Positions 34,386 through 43,295 are shown, counted from the first letter of the stretch. The stretch: DNA of 64,000 bases from Chitinophaga varians (GCF_012641275.1 NZ_JABAIA010000004.1:850716-914715); one strand, 5' to 3'. Notes: generated by a model not told the origin, from the letters alone. Numbers and translations: made by a program.

Positions 34386-35756
34386 TCAGAGGTGGGGGAG
34401 TATCACGGTGAAGGTAGTACCCTCTTCAGCAGTGGAAGTTACCGTGATATGGCCGTTATGTATCTGCACGATCTTTTTACAGATCGACAAGCCAAGGCCA
34501 TGGCCGCGGGTTTGATGGGCATTATCGCCGCGGTAGAAGGGCTCGAAGATTTTATTGATCTCTCCGGAAGGGATCGGAGCGCCCTGGTTTCTGATCTGCA
34601 CCGTGATATACTGGGTGAAGAAATCGATAGACACATGCGCGCTTTTGTCGGGAGAAAATTTGCAGGCGTTGTCTATCAGGTTCAGGAAAAGCACTTTCAG
34701 CAGGCTCTCGTTCCCGAAACAGGTGACCAGCAGGTCGATGTCCGGTACTTTGACGAACTGGATATCCACTTTGGCGGGCGCCTTGTGTTTCAGCCGTATC
34801 AGGTTGGCCATGTCCATCAGCAGCTCGTCGATGCGGACGCTGTTGAATACAAACTGCTCCTGGTTAAGTTCTGACTGTGCCAGCTGCAGTAGTCCATTCG
34901 ACAGGTCAGACAGGTTTTCCGCGTCTTCCAGTACGGAAATCAGCAGTGACTGGTATTCCTCTTTGGTACGCTCCTTGGAAAGTGTCACCTGCAATTGGCT
35001 GATAATAGCTGCCAGCGGGGTACGCAGCTCATGGGAGGCATTGCTCACGAAACTTTTTTGCAGGTCAAAGGAGTCACTGAGACGCTGCAACATGGTGTTG
35101 AAGTTGGAGCCCAGCGTGGCAATTTCATCTTTCCCTTTCACGGCTACCTGTGCGTCCTGCATGTTGCTGGCGTTGATGTTATCTACCTGCTGTACCAGTT
35201 TGTCGATAGGCTCCATCATTTTGCGGGCGAAGAAATAGCCAACGCCCACCAGTATCGCCACAGCGGTGATCAGCTCTATCAGCAATATCTGGCGGAGGTT
35301 TTGGAGGTTCTGGAAACCGTATTTGTCAAAGGAGGATACGATCACGATCACGGACACATCGCCTTCGGTATAGTACACGCCTACCTGTTCACCGCTGCTT
35401 TTAATATTGCTGTATAGTTTGTTTTGTTTGATATAATCCAACAGGCTGCGGTGCGTGCGGATGGTGGTGTCTTTAAGGTTGCTGTAAAGCAGGTCGTAGT
35501 TGGGATCGTATACGAGGATTGTCTCTTTATAAAGGTCCTGGAAAGTGGTGCGGTCCAGTTTTCGTAACAGGTCCACTTTTACATTGCCGTCTTCGATGAT
35601 CACATTGGCGATGGAGCGGGCGCGGTATTCCAGCCTTTCGAGGTATTCGGCACGCCTGGATTTGGAAGAGAAATAATAGGCCAGCACGGCAAAGGCGATC
35701 AGCATCAGGGAGGCCGACAGCGTATAATACAGCGCTATTTTATATTTGATCTTCAT
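34386..35756 (-). CDS. Sensor histidine kinase of the metal-efflux operon
   Basis: 456 residues. TM1 (IALYYTLSASLMLIAFAVLAYYF, about 7-30), a periplasmic sensing domain to about 155, TM2 (LLIELITAVAILVGVGYFF), a HAMP region, dimerisation domain with the phospho-acceptor His in FVSNASHELRTPLAA, and an ATPase domain with GNESLLKVLFLNLIDNACKFS (N-box) and GHGLGLSICKKIV (G-box). It starts 6 bp after the response regulator stop. CusS-like layout; it likely senses periplasmic metal. Confidence 0.92.
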   Translation of the reverse strand: MKIKYKIALYYTLSASLMLIAFAVLAYYFSSKSRRAEYLERLEYRARSIANVIIEDGNVKVDLLRKLDRTTFQDLYKETILVYDPNYDLLYSNLKDTTIRTHRSLLDYIKQNKLYSNIKSSGEQVGVYYTEGDVSVIVIVSSFDKYGFQNLQNLRQILLIELITAVAILVGVGYFFARKMMEPIDKLVQQVDNINASNMQDAQVAVKGKDEIATLGSNFNTMLQRLSDSFDLQKSFVSNASHELRTPLAAIISQLQVTLSKERTKEEYQSLLISVLEDAENLSDLSNGLLQLAQSELNQEQFVFNSVRIDELLMDMANLIRLKHKAPAKVDIQFVKVPDIDLLVTCFGNESLLKVLFLNLIDNACKFSPDKSAHVSIDFFTQYITVQIRNQGAPIPSGEINKIFEPFYRGDNAHQTRGHGLGLSICKKIVQIHNGHITVTSTAEEGTTFTVILPHL

Positions 35757-35762
35757 GCAGGA

Positions 35763-36449
35763 TTACTCTTCGGAGAGGTAATATCCCATGCCGGTTTTGG
35801 TATGCAACAGTTTTTGCTCGAAATCCTTGTCGATCTTTTTACGGAGGAAGTTCATATATACTTCGATCACGTTGGTGCCGGTGTCAAAGTCAATGTCCCA
35901 CACTTTTTCCGCGATGGTGAGTTTGGAGATCACTTTGCCTTTATGCAGCGCCAGAAAATCGAGCAGCTGGTATTCTTTGGCGGTGAGGGCAATTTTTTTG
36001 CCGCCGCGGGAGACTTCCTTCTTCTCCCTGTCTATTTCCAGATCGGCGATGGTGATTTTGTATTGGGTGCTGTGCGGCGCTTCAGAGCCGGCGCGCTTTA
36101 GGAACACGCGGATACGTGCCAGCAGCTCACGGAAATCAAAGGGCTTTACCAGGTAGTCGTCCGCCCCCAGCTCAAACGCCTGCATTTTATCTTCCACGCC
36201 ACCCAGTGCGGTGAGCATGATGACAGGCACACGGTTGTTTTTCCGGCGGATGACTTCGCACAGTTCATAGCCGTTGTGATGGGGGAGGTTCAGATCGAGA
36301 ATGACAAGGTCGTAGTTATTGCTGGCAGCGAGGCTTTTGCCCATGCGGCCGTCGTAGGCCACATCTACCTCGAAGCCGTTTTCTTCAAGGCCTTTTTTTA
36401 CGGCATTGGCTACTTTGACCTCATCTTCTACCACCAGTATTTTCTGCAT
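35763..36449 (-). CDS. OmpR/PhoB-type response regulator of the metal-efflux operon
   Basis: 228 residues. Receiver with phospho-acceptor Asp in DLVILDLNLPHHNG, acidic residues VVEDEVKVA, and switch lysine DDYLVKPFDF. The C-terminal winged helix has IALTAKEYQLLDFLALHKGKVISK and GTNVIEVYMNFLRKKID. It is the first gene of a five-gene unit with the kinase and CBA exporter, matching CusR/CzcR control of metal efflux. A family A palindrome lies 20 bp upstream of its start. Confidence 0.93.
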   Translation of the reverse strand: MQKILVVEDEVKVANAVKKGLEENGFEVDVAYDGRMGKSLAASNNYDLVILDLNLPHHNGYELCEVIRRKNNRVPVIMLTALGGVEDKMQAFELGADDYLVKPFDFRELLARIRVFLKRAGSEAPHSTQYKITIADLEIDREKKEVSRGGKKIALTAKEYQLLDFLALHKGKVISKLTIAEKVWDIDFDTGTNVIEVYMNFLRKKIDKDFEQKLLHTKTGMGYYLSEE

Positions 36450-36469
36450 ATAGGACTTTTGAAATGACT

Positions 36470-36571
36470 AATTACGAATGACGAATTACGAATTGAGGGC
36501 CTCTTTTCCAAAGGGTACTAAGCAACCGCTATATAAGGAATCCCTTCATTCGTAATTCGTCATTCGTAATT
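36470..36571. repeat. Family A palindromic repeat (copy 2)
   Basis: 24-bp left arm (36470-36493, beginning AATTACGAATGACG) is perfectly complementary to 36548-36571. Interior of about 54 bp with AGGG/CCCT pairing. The right arm ends 1 bp before the ABC-F stop codon (36573-36575, minus strand), so the element forms the end of that transcript. Confidence 0.88.
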
Positions 36572-36572
36572 T

Positions 36573-38537
36573 CTAATTGGTTACCAGGTTGGCTTCCAGT
36601 TGCATGATTTTCTCGAAGAGCTGTTCGTATTGTTCGTTGGCCCTATCGATAAATTTTTGCACTTCCTGGTATTCGCTTTCCACCTGGGCAAATTTAGTTC
36701 GGTCGTTATAGGTGGCCGGGTCGCCTAAGCTGGCTTCCAGGCGGGCTTTACGTTCTTTAAGGCTGGCCAGTTGTCCCTCTACCTGTGAAAACTGTTTTTG
36801 TTGTTTTTGCAGTTCGCGTTGCACTTCTTTGTTGATGGCGCCTTTGGAGGCGGCAGCATTATTATTGCTGGCGGGGGCGGCCTGTTTGGTTTCTTTCTTG
36901 TCGGCGGCGGCTTTTACGGGAGCGGGCGCCTGTTGGGCAGCCATTCTCTTTTTCCACTCTTCATATTCGGTGTAGGTACCTTTAAACTCCTTGATTTCGC
37001 CATCCACGATTTCCCAGATTTTGTTGGCTGTCTGGCTTACAAAATAACGGTCGTGCGATACGAGTACAAAGCTGCCTTCATATTTGTCGAGCGCGTCGAT
37101 CAGCATCTGCACGGAGTTCATGTCGAGGTGGTTCGTGGGCTCATCGAGCATGAGGAAGTTGGCCTGACTGATTATCGTTTTGGCGAGCGCCACCCTGGCT
37201 TTTTCACCACCGGAAAGGATACGGATTTTTTTGAATACGTCATCGCCGGTAAAGAGGAAGCAGCCGAGCAACTGGCGTAATTCCAGCTCGGTGCGGCCGG
37301 AGCCGAAATTTTTCAGCTCGTCCAGGATTTCGCTGTTCAGGTCGAGCGATTCCAGCTGGTGCTGGGCATAGAAGCTGGTCACCACGTTGTGGCCCGGCAC
37401 TCTTTCGCCTTCCATGGGCTCCATGCCGAAGATGATGCGCAGCAGGGTGGATTTACCCTTACCGTTGGCACCAATCAGGGCTATTTTGTCGCCGCGGTTG
37501 ATTTCAGCGCTGGTGTTTTTCAGGATCTGGTTATCGCCATAGGCTTTGCTGATGTTGTTCAGCGTACACAGGATTTTACCCGGTGTTTTATCGATGGAGA
37601 AGTTAATCTTGATTTTAGACGGGCCACTGTCCACCTGTTCCACACGTTCCAGTTTATCCAGTCTTTTGGCGATGCTCTGTGCCTGTGCGGCCTTAGAGGC
37701 TTTGGCCTTAAAACGTTCGATAAATCTTTCCTGCTGACGGATATAGTCCTGCTGGTTGTCGTAGGCACGCTGCTGCATTTCGCGGCGCAGTTCCTTTTCC
37801 ACTTCATAGTCGGCATAGGAGCCGGAGTAGTGGTGCAGTTGCTGCTGGTACACTTCCACGATGCCGTTTACCATGCGGTCAAGGAAATAACGGTCGTGCG
37901 ATACGATGATCACGGCACCATTGTAGCCAACGAGGTAACGTTCCAGCCATTCGATGGACGGAAGGTCAAGGTGGTTCGTCGGTTCATCGAGCATGAGCAC
38001 GTCCGGCTGCTGGAGGATGAGGCGGGCGAGGAGCACGCGCATGCGCCATCCACCGGAGAATTCGCTATAGGGACGGTCCAGGTCGGCGGTGGTAAAGCCG
38101 AGGCCTTCCAATACCTGTGCCGTTTTGTGTTTCATGTTATAGCCGTCCAGCGCTTCAAATTCGTGGAGGGCGTCGCTGAACTGGTGCAGCAGCTCTTCTG
38201 TCTGGTCGTGTTCCAGTTCTTTGGTAAGCCTGTCTATTTCCTTTTCCAGTTCCAGCGCTTTGCCGAAGGCCATCATACCTACGGTGAGGATAGATTCATC
38301 GGTTTCAAAGCTCAGCAGGTCCTGGTTAAAAAAACCGATCGTCAGGTTTTTGCTTTTGTTAACGCTTCCTTTGGAAACGGAATATTCGCCGTTGATAATA
38401 CGCAGCAGGGTGGATTTGCCTGTTCCATTCAATCCGATAAGGCCAACGCGGTCTCCCGGCTCAATATGCCAGGAGGAATTTTCCAGGATGACCCTGGACC
38501 CAAACTCAAATGTAATGTCCTGTAATGCGATTAACAT
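36573..38537 (-). CDS. ABC-F family ATPase (EF3/Uup-like)
   Basis: 654-residue soluble twin ATPase, cytoplasmic, acting on ribosomes. The first domain has Walker A GLNGTGKST and signature FSGGWRMRVLLARL; the second has GANGKGKST and LSGGEKARVALAKT. Each is followed by LMLDEPTNHLD. The inter-domain linker (about 240-290) is charged, the P-site tRNA interaction motif region. A C-terminal coiled coil (about 560-654, VQRELQKQQKQFSQVEGQLA) after an Ala-rich linker matches Uup-type proteins, which help stalled ribosomes and precise excision. Monocistronic. Confidence 0.93.
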   Translation of the reverse strand: MLIALQDITFEFGSRVILENSSWHIEPGDRVGLIGLNGTGKSTLLRIINGEYSVSKGSVNKSKNLTIGFFNQDLLSFETDESILTVGMMAFGKALELEKEIDRLTKELEHDQTEELLHQFSDALHEFEALDGYNMKHKTAQVLEGLGFTTADLDRPYSEFSGGWRMRVLLARLILQQPDVLMLDEPTNHLDLPSIEWLERYLVGYNGAVIIVSHDRYFLDRMVNGIVEVYQQQLHHYSGSYADYEVEKELRREMQQRAYDNQQDYIRQQERFIERFKAKASKAAQAQSIAKRLDKLERVEQVDSGPSKIKINFSIDKTPGKILCTLNNISKAYGDNQILKNTSAEINRGDKIALIGANGKGKSTLLRIIFGMEPMEGERVPGHNVVTSFYAQHQLESLDLNSEILDELKNFGSGRTELELRQLLGCFLFTGDDVFKKIRILSGGEKARVALAKTIISQANFLMLDEPTNHLDMNSVQMLIDALDKYEGSFVLVSHDRYFVSQTANKIWEIVDGEIKEFKGTYTEYEEWKKRMAAQQAPAPVKAAADKKETKQAAPASNNNAAASKGAINKEVQRELQKQQKQFSQVEGQLASLKERKARLEASLGDPATYNDRTKFAQVESEYQEVQKFIDRANEQYEQLFEKIMQLEANLVTN

Positions 38538-38725
38538 AGTTGTTCAAAAATTGGATAAAAAACGTGCAAAGGTAACCAGAACTTATGTCATTTTAATGTT
38601 TCCTATGCTTTTGTATTTTATGTATATATTAACTATTGATAAATAATTAATTGTAGATTATAAAATTCTAATGAAAATTAGATTTTAACGTTTTGATCGC
38701 TGTTTCTGTGCCCACTGATTATTAT

Positions 38726-38733
38726 TACTTTTG
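38726..38733 (+). promoter_or_regulatory. -7 element upstream of the DUF3347 gene
   Basis: TACTTTTG (TAnnTTTG) 17 bp before the ATG at 38750; TTTCTG at 38703-38708 may serve as an imperfect -33 box. Confidence 0.6.
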
Positions 38734-38749
38734 CGGACGAAGAAAATAA

Positions 38750-39346
38750 ATGCCCATGAATTTCAGATCAGGCGTTCCCGTAGGAACATTATGCATAGTG
38801 GCAGCTTTGTTTGGTTGTCAGCCGTCACCCACCAAATCCGGCGAAGAGGCGGCAGCTAAACCGGCGGCCTCTTTACAGGCGCCCTACAGCCAGCAATATT
38901 ATGATTCCCTTCAGTTGGTCATGCAGGCTTACTACCAGCTGTCAGACGCACTGGTAAAGGCAGACAGCCTTGCGGCCAATACTGCGGCGGCTTCCCTGAA
39001 GCTGCATATGGACAGCCTGCCGGTGAATACCCTTCAGATGGACAGCAGCCACCTAAGCATTATTACCGGCACCACCGGCAGTATCAGCGCTGAACTGGCG
39101 GGCTTCGAGGGTGAACAGGACCTGGAAGGCAAACGTTCTTCCTTCCAGATGGTTTCTGATATGTTGTTCGACCTCGTAAAAAATACCGGGCTCAAAGGCA
39201 AAACCGTCTATCACCAATATTGCCCAATGGCCTTTGATGACAAAGGTGCTTACTGGTTAAGCGACAAACCGGACATTTTAAACCCTTACTTCGGTAATAA
39301 AATGTTGCATTGTGGAGAAACAAAAGACACTTTAAGTTATCAGTAA
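38750..39346 (+). CDS. DUF3347-domain lipoprotein
   Basis: 198 residues; signal peptide with lipobox ALFGC. A second start, 6 bp downstream (38756), is equally possible. The C-terminal half is DUF3347: helical region (QLVMQAYYQLSDALVKADSL) and the signature YHQYCPMAFDDKGAYWLSDK...NPYFGNKMLHCGE, with Cys, Met and His residues in a pattern seen at the C-terminus of CusB-like adaptors. It is probably a periplasmic copper or metal-binding protein. It lies 43 bp before a TonB receptor gene on the same strand, near the metal-efflux operon. Confidence 0.85.
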   Translation: MPMNFRSGVPVGTLCIVAALFGCQPSPTKSGEEAAAKPAASLQAPYSQQYYDSLQLVMQAYYQLSDALVKADSLAANTAAASLKLHMDSLPVNTLQMDSSHLSIITGTTGSISAELAGFEGEQDLEGKRSSFQMVSDMLFDLVKNTGLKGKTVYHQYCPMAFDDKGAYWLSDKPDILNPYFGNKMLHCGETKDTLSYQ

Positions 39347-39389
39347 ATTGTAAATTACTGTCTATTGCCGGACGACAATAGACAGTAAT

Positions 39390-41750
39390 ATGCAATTCTT
39401 CAGATATGTAGTTACTTTCCTGATGACCCTTCTATGCTTGTCTGCCAGGGCACAGCATTTTACTGTCAGTGGCTATGTGCGCGACAGTACCAACGGCGAA
39501 TCGCTCCCCGGCGCTACGGTACACGTACAAGGCACCAGCACCGGTATCCAGACCAACGCTTATGGTTTTTATTCCCTCACTTTGTCGCCGGGCACTTACA
39601 CCATCATTTTTTCTTTTGTGGGTTATGAAAGTAAACCGCTTGAGCTGACCCTAACAGGCAACACTATACGTTATGTGGAGCTGCTGCCGCGGTCCTATCA
39701 GGCAAAAGAAGTCGTGGTGACGGCCCAGCAGCAGCATGCCAATGTGAAAAGCACTGACATGGGCCGGGTGGAAATGTCTGCACAGCAGGTAAAAAAGCTC
39801 CCCGCACTGATGGGGGAGACAGATATCCTGAAGGCGTTGCAGCTGATGCCCGGTGTGCAGGCCGCCGGGGAAGGCAATGCCGGGTTTTATGTACGTGGCG
39901 GCGGACCTGACCAGAACCTGATCCTGCTGGACGAGGCGCCGGTATATAATACGGGCCACCTGTTTGGTTTTTTCTCGGTGTTTAATGCAGACGCGATCAA
40001 AAATACAACGCTGATCAAGGGTGGGATGCCGGCCAATTACGGCGGCCGGCTGTCTTCCGTTGTGGATGTAAATATGAAGGAAGGCAACAACAAAAACTTC
40101 CAGGGAGAGGGTGGGATAGGGCTGATTGCTTCACGGTTGTCACTACAGGGGCCGCTTAAAAAAGACAAGGCTTCTTTTATCGTTTCAGCCCGCCGTACGT
40201 ATATCGATCTGCTCACCAAACCCTTTGTCAATAATTCATCCTACAAAGGCACCGGCTATTATTTCTATGACCTGAACATGAAAGTGAATTACATCCTGTC
40301 TGATAAAGACCGGTTATATCTCAGCGGTTACTTTGGCCGGGATGTTTTCAGCTTTTCAAGCGATAACCGCAAGTTCATGGTGAAGATCCCATGGGGCAAC
40401 AGTACGGCCACTTTGCGCTGGAACCATGTGTTCAACAGCAAATTGTTTGCGAACCTGTCCCTTATTTATAACGATTATAAATTCCAGTTCAGCGCGCTCC
40501 AGAATAATTTTAACCTCCGCCTGTCATCCGGCATCAGCGACGGCAATGCCAAACTGGACTTTGATTATTATGCCAATCCCCGCCACCACATTAAATTTGG
40601 CGGCAACTATATTTACCATGTGTTTACGCCGAGCACTGTCAGCGGAGGGCAGGACTCTACGGTATTTGCCCCACCGGAAAACGCCTACAAGAAATATGCG
40701 CATGAAGTGGGGGCTTACCTGATGGACGACTGGGAGATATCACCTCATCTGCAACTTAATGCCGGTGTGCGTTTCAGTGGTTTTATGCAGATAGGGCCTT
40801 ATACCCGTTATATCCGCGATGCGGCCGGTCAGAAGACGGACAGTGTTAAATATGGCCGCGGCCGACCGGTCACCCATTACGGAGGTTTTGAGCCACGCCT
40901 GATCCTGCGCTACTCCTGGAATAATGACAACGCTGTCAAGGCATCGTTTACGCGCAATTACCAGTTTATACATTTGGTGTCCAATGCCGGCACCACGTTG
41001 CCGACGGACGTGTGGGTACCCAGTACTTACCGGGTGAGGCCGCAGGAATCGTGGCAATACTCCGCCGGTTATTTCCGTAATTTTAAAAATAATACCTACG
41101 AAGCCTCTGCGGAAGTTTACTATAAGGAAATGTACCACCAGGTAGAATACCGGGAGGGCTATACGCCGTCGTTGTCCGATCCGGAACTGGATTTTGTTTT
41201 CGGCAGGGGGCAGGCTTATGGGCTGGAGCTTTTTGTGAATAAGAAAAAAGGCGCGTTGACCGGCTGGCTGGGATACACGCTGGCGTGGACCTGGCGGCAG
41301 TTCCCGATGCTGAACGAAGGCAAGCGTTTCCCGGCGAAATACGACCGGAGGCATGACCTCGTGGCCGTAGCGACGTATGAATTAAATAAACGGTGGACTT
41401 TCTCCGGCGTGTTCATCTATGGTACGGGTAATACCACCACGATGCCTGAGCAGTTCTATTTTATGGAAGGAGCGTTGGTGCAGGGATATGGTAAGATCAA
41501 TTCTTATCGTATGGCGCCTTATAACCGGCTGGATTTATCTGCTATCTATACACCGAAGCCTAAGCGGGAGAACAGGCGGTTCCGGGGCAGCTGGGCTTTC
41601 TCGATCTATAACGTATATAGCAGAAAAAATCCATATTTCATTTATTTCGACCAGGAGGGAAAGGCGGTGGATGGATCGCTGAAAGTCAAGGCCAAGCAAG
41701 TGTCGTTGTTTCCGATTATTCCCGCGGTGACGTATAATTTTCAGTTTTGA
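39390..41750 (+). CDS. TonB-dependent receptor with carboxypeptidase-regulatory-like domain
   Basis: 786-residue outer membrane receptor. Signal peptide MQFFRYVVTFLMTLLCLSARA; carboxypeptidase-regulatory-like domain (VSGYVRDSTNGESLPGATVH, about 25-105); plug with ALMGETDILKALQLMPGVQA, VRGGGPDQNLILLDEAPVYN and ADAIKNTTLIKGGMPANYGG; barrel ending in TYNFQF. It follows the DUF3347 gene by 43 bp and may be co-transcribed, which suggests metal-complex uptake; this is inference. Its 3' end (41630-41750) is the source of the degenerate copy at 42150-42260. Confidence 0.9.
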   Translation: MQFFRYVVTFLMTLLCLSARAQHFTVSGYVRDSTNGESLPGATVHVQGTSTGIQTNAYGFYSLTLSPGTYTIIFSFVGYESKPLELTLTGNTIRYVELLPRSYQAKEVVVTAQQQHANVKSTDMGRVEMSAQQVKKLPALMGETDILKALQLMPGVQAAGEGNAGFYVRGGGPDQNLILLDEAPVYNTGHLFGFFSVFNADAIKNTTLIKGGMPANYGGRLSSVVDVNMKEGNNKNFQGEGGIGLIASRLSLQGPLKKDKASFIVSARRTYIDLLTKPFVNNSSYKGTGYYFYDLNMKVNYILSDKDRLYLSGYFGRDVFSFSSDNRKFMVKIPWGNSTATLRWNHVFNSKLFANLSLIYNDYKFQFSALQNNFNLRLSSGISDGNAKLDFDYYANPRHHIKFGGNYIYHVFTPSTVSGGQDSTVFAPPENAYKKYAHEVGAYLMDDWEISPHLQLNAGVRFSGFMQIGPYTRYIRDAAGQKTDSVKYGRGRPVTHYGGFEPRLILRYSWNNDNAVKASFTRNYQFIHLVSNAGTTLPTDVWVPSTYRVRPQESWQYSAGYFRNFKNNTYEASAEVYYKEMYHQVEYREGYTPSLSDPELDFVFGRGQAYGLELFVNKKKGALTGWLGYTLAWTWRQFPMLNEGKRFPAKYDRRHDLVAVATYELNKRWTFSGVFIYGTGNTTTMPEQFYFMEGALVQGYGKINSYRMAPYNRLDLSAIYTPKPKRENRRFRGSWAFSIYNVYSRKNPYFIYFDQEGKAVDGSLKVKAKQVSLFPIIPAVTYNFQF

Positions 41751-41753
41751 GGG

Positions 41754-42119
41754 TTATTTTTTGTAGGTAACTATAACAATATTGAGGACAATATTCAAAA
41801 TTATTAGAATGCCAACGGTGCCGACTATGAAATATCCTGTTCTTGTACAGACGGTTCCCACAAATCGTTTTATTTCTTTTTTTAGCTGATTTACCTCCTC
41901 TTTTAGTTCTTCTACTTCTTCTTTTATGGAATGCTGACTGTGGGCTACCTTGTCCAATTTCAAGTAGCTTTTTGAAACATTGGTTGGGGCTATGAAATTT
42001 TTAGCGAGCGTTTCACCAATGGCAATATCCATGTTCAATAATAGTGCCCTGGTTTTTTCTTCGCTGAGATGAAGATCTTTCCTGAAGATATAATAGATTT
42101 CGTCGTTACTTGCGAGCAT
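41754..42119 (-). CDS. Small coiled-coil membrane protein, tandem paralogue 1
   Basis: About 121 residues from the ATG at 42119 (MLASNDEIYYIFRKDLHLSE); an upstream in-frame ATG at 42206 would read back into the pseudogene copy and is unlikely. Layout: N-terminal helical motif (YYIFRKDLHLSEEKTRALLLNMD), coiled coil (SIKEEVEELKEEVNQLKKEI), and a C-terminal hydrophobic helix (FIVGTVGILIILNIVLNIVIV) ending TYKK. The stop is 3 bp past the receptor stop, on the opposite strand. It resembles the next two genes. The layout resembles CCDC90/DUF1640-type proteins, but that is only a comparison. Function unknown. Confidence 0.68.
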   Translation of the reverse strand: MLASNDEIYYIFRKDLHLSEEKTRALLLNMDIAIGETLAKNFIAPTNVSKSYLKLDKVAHSQHSIKEEVEELKEEVNQLKKEIKRFVGTVCTRTGYFIVGTVGILIILNIVLNIVIVTYKK

Positions 42120-42149
42120 AGTACATGTTTTTATTAAGATTGTGAATTC

Positions 42150-42260
42150 TCCATTTGTATGGATTGATTTGGGAGGAAAGATGGCGGATGAGTCCCTGAA
42201 AGTCATGGGTAAGCAGGTGTTGATAGTTATCGTGTGATGACCTGCGGTTGTCAGTTTTGA
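42150..42260 (+). pseudogene. Degenerate copy of the TonB receptor 3' end
   Basis: This stretch aligns with 41630-41750. Shared blocks include GAGGAAAG/GAGGGAAAG, CTGAAAGTCA, AAGCAGGTG/AAGCAAGTG, and the terminal TCAGTTTTGA. Translated, it keeps GKMADESLKVMGKQV against GKAVDGSLKVKAKQV. It has in-frame breaks. Like the original it is followed, on the opposite strand, by a small coiled-coil gene whose stop lies 3 bp away. It marks a tandem duplication of about 0.5 kb. Confidence 0.82.
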
Positions 42261-42262
42261 AT

Positions 42263-42613
42263 TTATTTAAAAAATTTGATGTAGGTCCAAATGATGCCCA
42301 GAATAGTGCCTGTAATGGTCACATATTGTATCAGCCCTGTATTACCTATTTTGGAGCAAATTTCTTTAAAGTCTGTTTGCATTTGGGTTTGTAGGCTACC
42401 TAATTTCGTTTGATAACTAACAAGGTCTTTTTTAACCTCATCCATTTTGGTATCTACTTTATCAAGTTTGGTGGAAAGTTCCTTTACGTCAGTTTTTAAT
42501 AATTCCTTACCATAGATTGCATCCATTTCGGATATAAGTTCCTGTGCTTTTTTATCTCCCAGGTGGAGGTCTTTTCTTAGAATGTCGTAGACTTTGATAT
42601 TATTTACAGACAT
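42263..42613 (-). CDS. Small coiled-coil membrane protein, tandem paralogue 2
   Basis: 116 residues. N-terminal motif VYDILRKDLHLGDKKAQELISEMD, nearly the same pattern as paralogue 1 (YIFRKDLHLSEEKTRALLLNMD); coiled coil (LSTKLDKVDTKMDEVKKDL) and C-terminal helix (VTITGTILGIIWTYIKFF). It arose with the receptor scrap to its left by duplication. Divergence from paralogue 1 is large apart from the N-terminal motif, so the duplication is old. Function unknown. Confidence 0.72.
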   Translation of the reverse strand: MSVNNIKVYDILRKDLHLGDKKAQELISEMDAIYGKELLKTDVKELSTKLDKVDTKMDEVKKDLVSYQTKLGSLQTQMQTDFKEICSKIGNTGLIQYVTITGTILGIIWTYIKFFK

Positions 42614-42651
42614 ATGTTAAGTATTTATGGTGGTAAAATAATCGCCTTCTT

Positions 42652-42954
42652 CTAATGTTTAGCGTTGCCCAACAATACCAGCAAGAATAAAAACGCTGGT
42701 ATACCAAATATTATAATCCAATAGACAATTCGCCAGGTAATTCCTCCGAAATCTCTGAAAACTTCCCGATCAACGCGGTCTATTTGACTTTCAAGACGCT
42801 TTATCTCGTTATGCAATGCATCTTCATAACGTATTATTTCCTGAAGTCGCTCGTTTAGTACATTGTCCATTTCCAACAGGAGTTCGCGGGCTGTGGAAGG
42901 GAGCATTTTCAACTCTTCTCTTAATATGTAAGTGATACGGGTGTTCGCCGGCAA
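42652..42954 (-). CDS. Small coiled-coil membrane protein, tandem paralogue 3
   Basis: 100 residues. N-terminal motif ITYILREELKMLPSTARELLLEMD matches paralogues 1 and 2; a short coiled coil (EDALHNEIKRLESQIDRVDRE) and a C-terminal helix (IVYWIIIFGIPAFLFLLVLL). It is the first of the three in transcription order, with gaps of 38 and about 140 bp to the others. A shared role such as membrane-tethered oligomer formation is possible, but not shown. Confidence 0.7.
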   Translation of the reverse strand: MPANTRITYILREELKMLPSTARELLLEMDNVLNERLQEIIRYEDALHNEIKRLESQIDRVDREVFRDFGGITWRIVYWIIIFGIPAFLFLLVLLGNAKH

Positions 42955-43295
42955 ATATGGACTTACGTTCTGGTTTAGGAATATAAATCATATTTTAATG
43001 ATTAATTATACAGAATGAATATTTTTAATTGATAATCCAAAATTACTGTCTCTCGTTTCGACGTCCAATTTTTTGCACAACAATTTTTTAAAATCTTGTT
43101 TTGGGAAGATAAAAACGGGGTAGGGAAGGCATGTATCACAGCTGGGAAAAATGCAATTATGCTGCCATGGTGGCTGTATTTAAAGACTATTTCTGTCATC
43201 GGCAGCTTCTCCGCCGTATGGTCCGCGAATTCTCACCAACCCCCGATCCGCAATAACGATTTTGTCAACTTCCTGATAATTCGCCTGTCAACAGC
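42955..43295. other. Intergenic region without a supported gene
   Basis: AT-rich for the first 130 bp, then more balanced. It carries only short chance ORFs. A 10-bp sequence ATGGTCCGCG (43218-43227) recurs inverted at 43366-43375, spanning the thrS promoter; no function is assigned. Confidence 0.4.

Noticed and set aside
37359..38525. A 388-codon frame antisense to the ABC-F gene
   Set aside because: Phe/His/Val-rich shadow; the ABC-F motifs are unambiguous on the minus strand.
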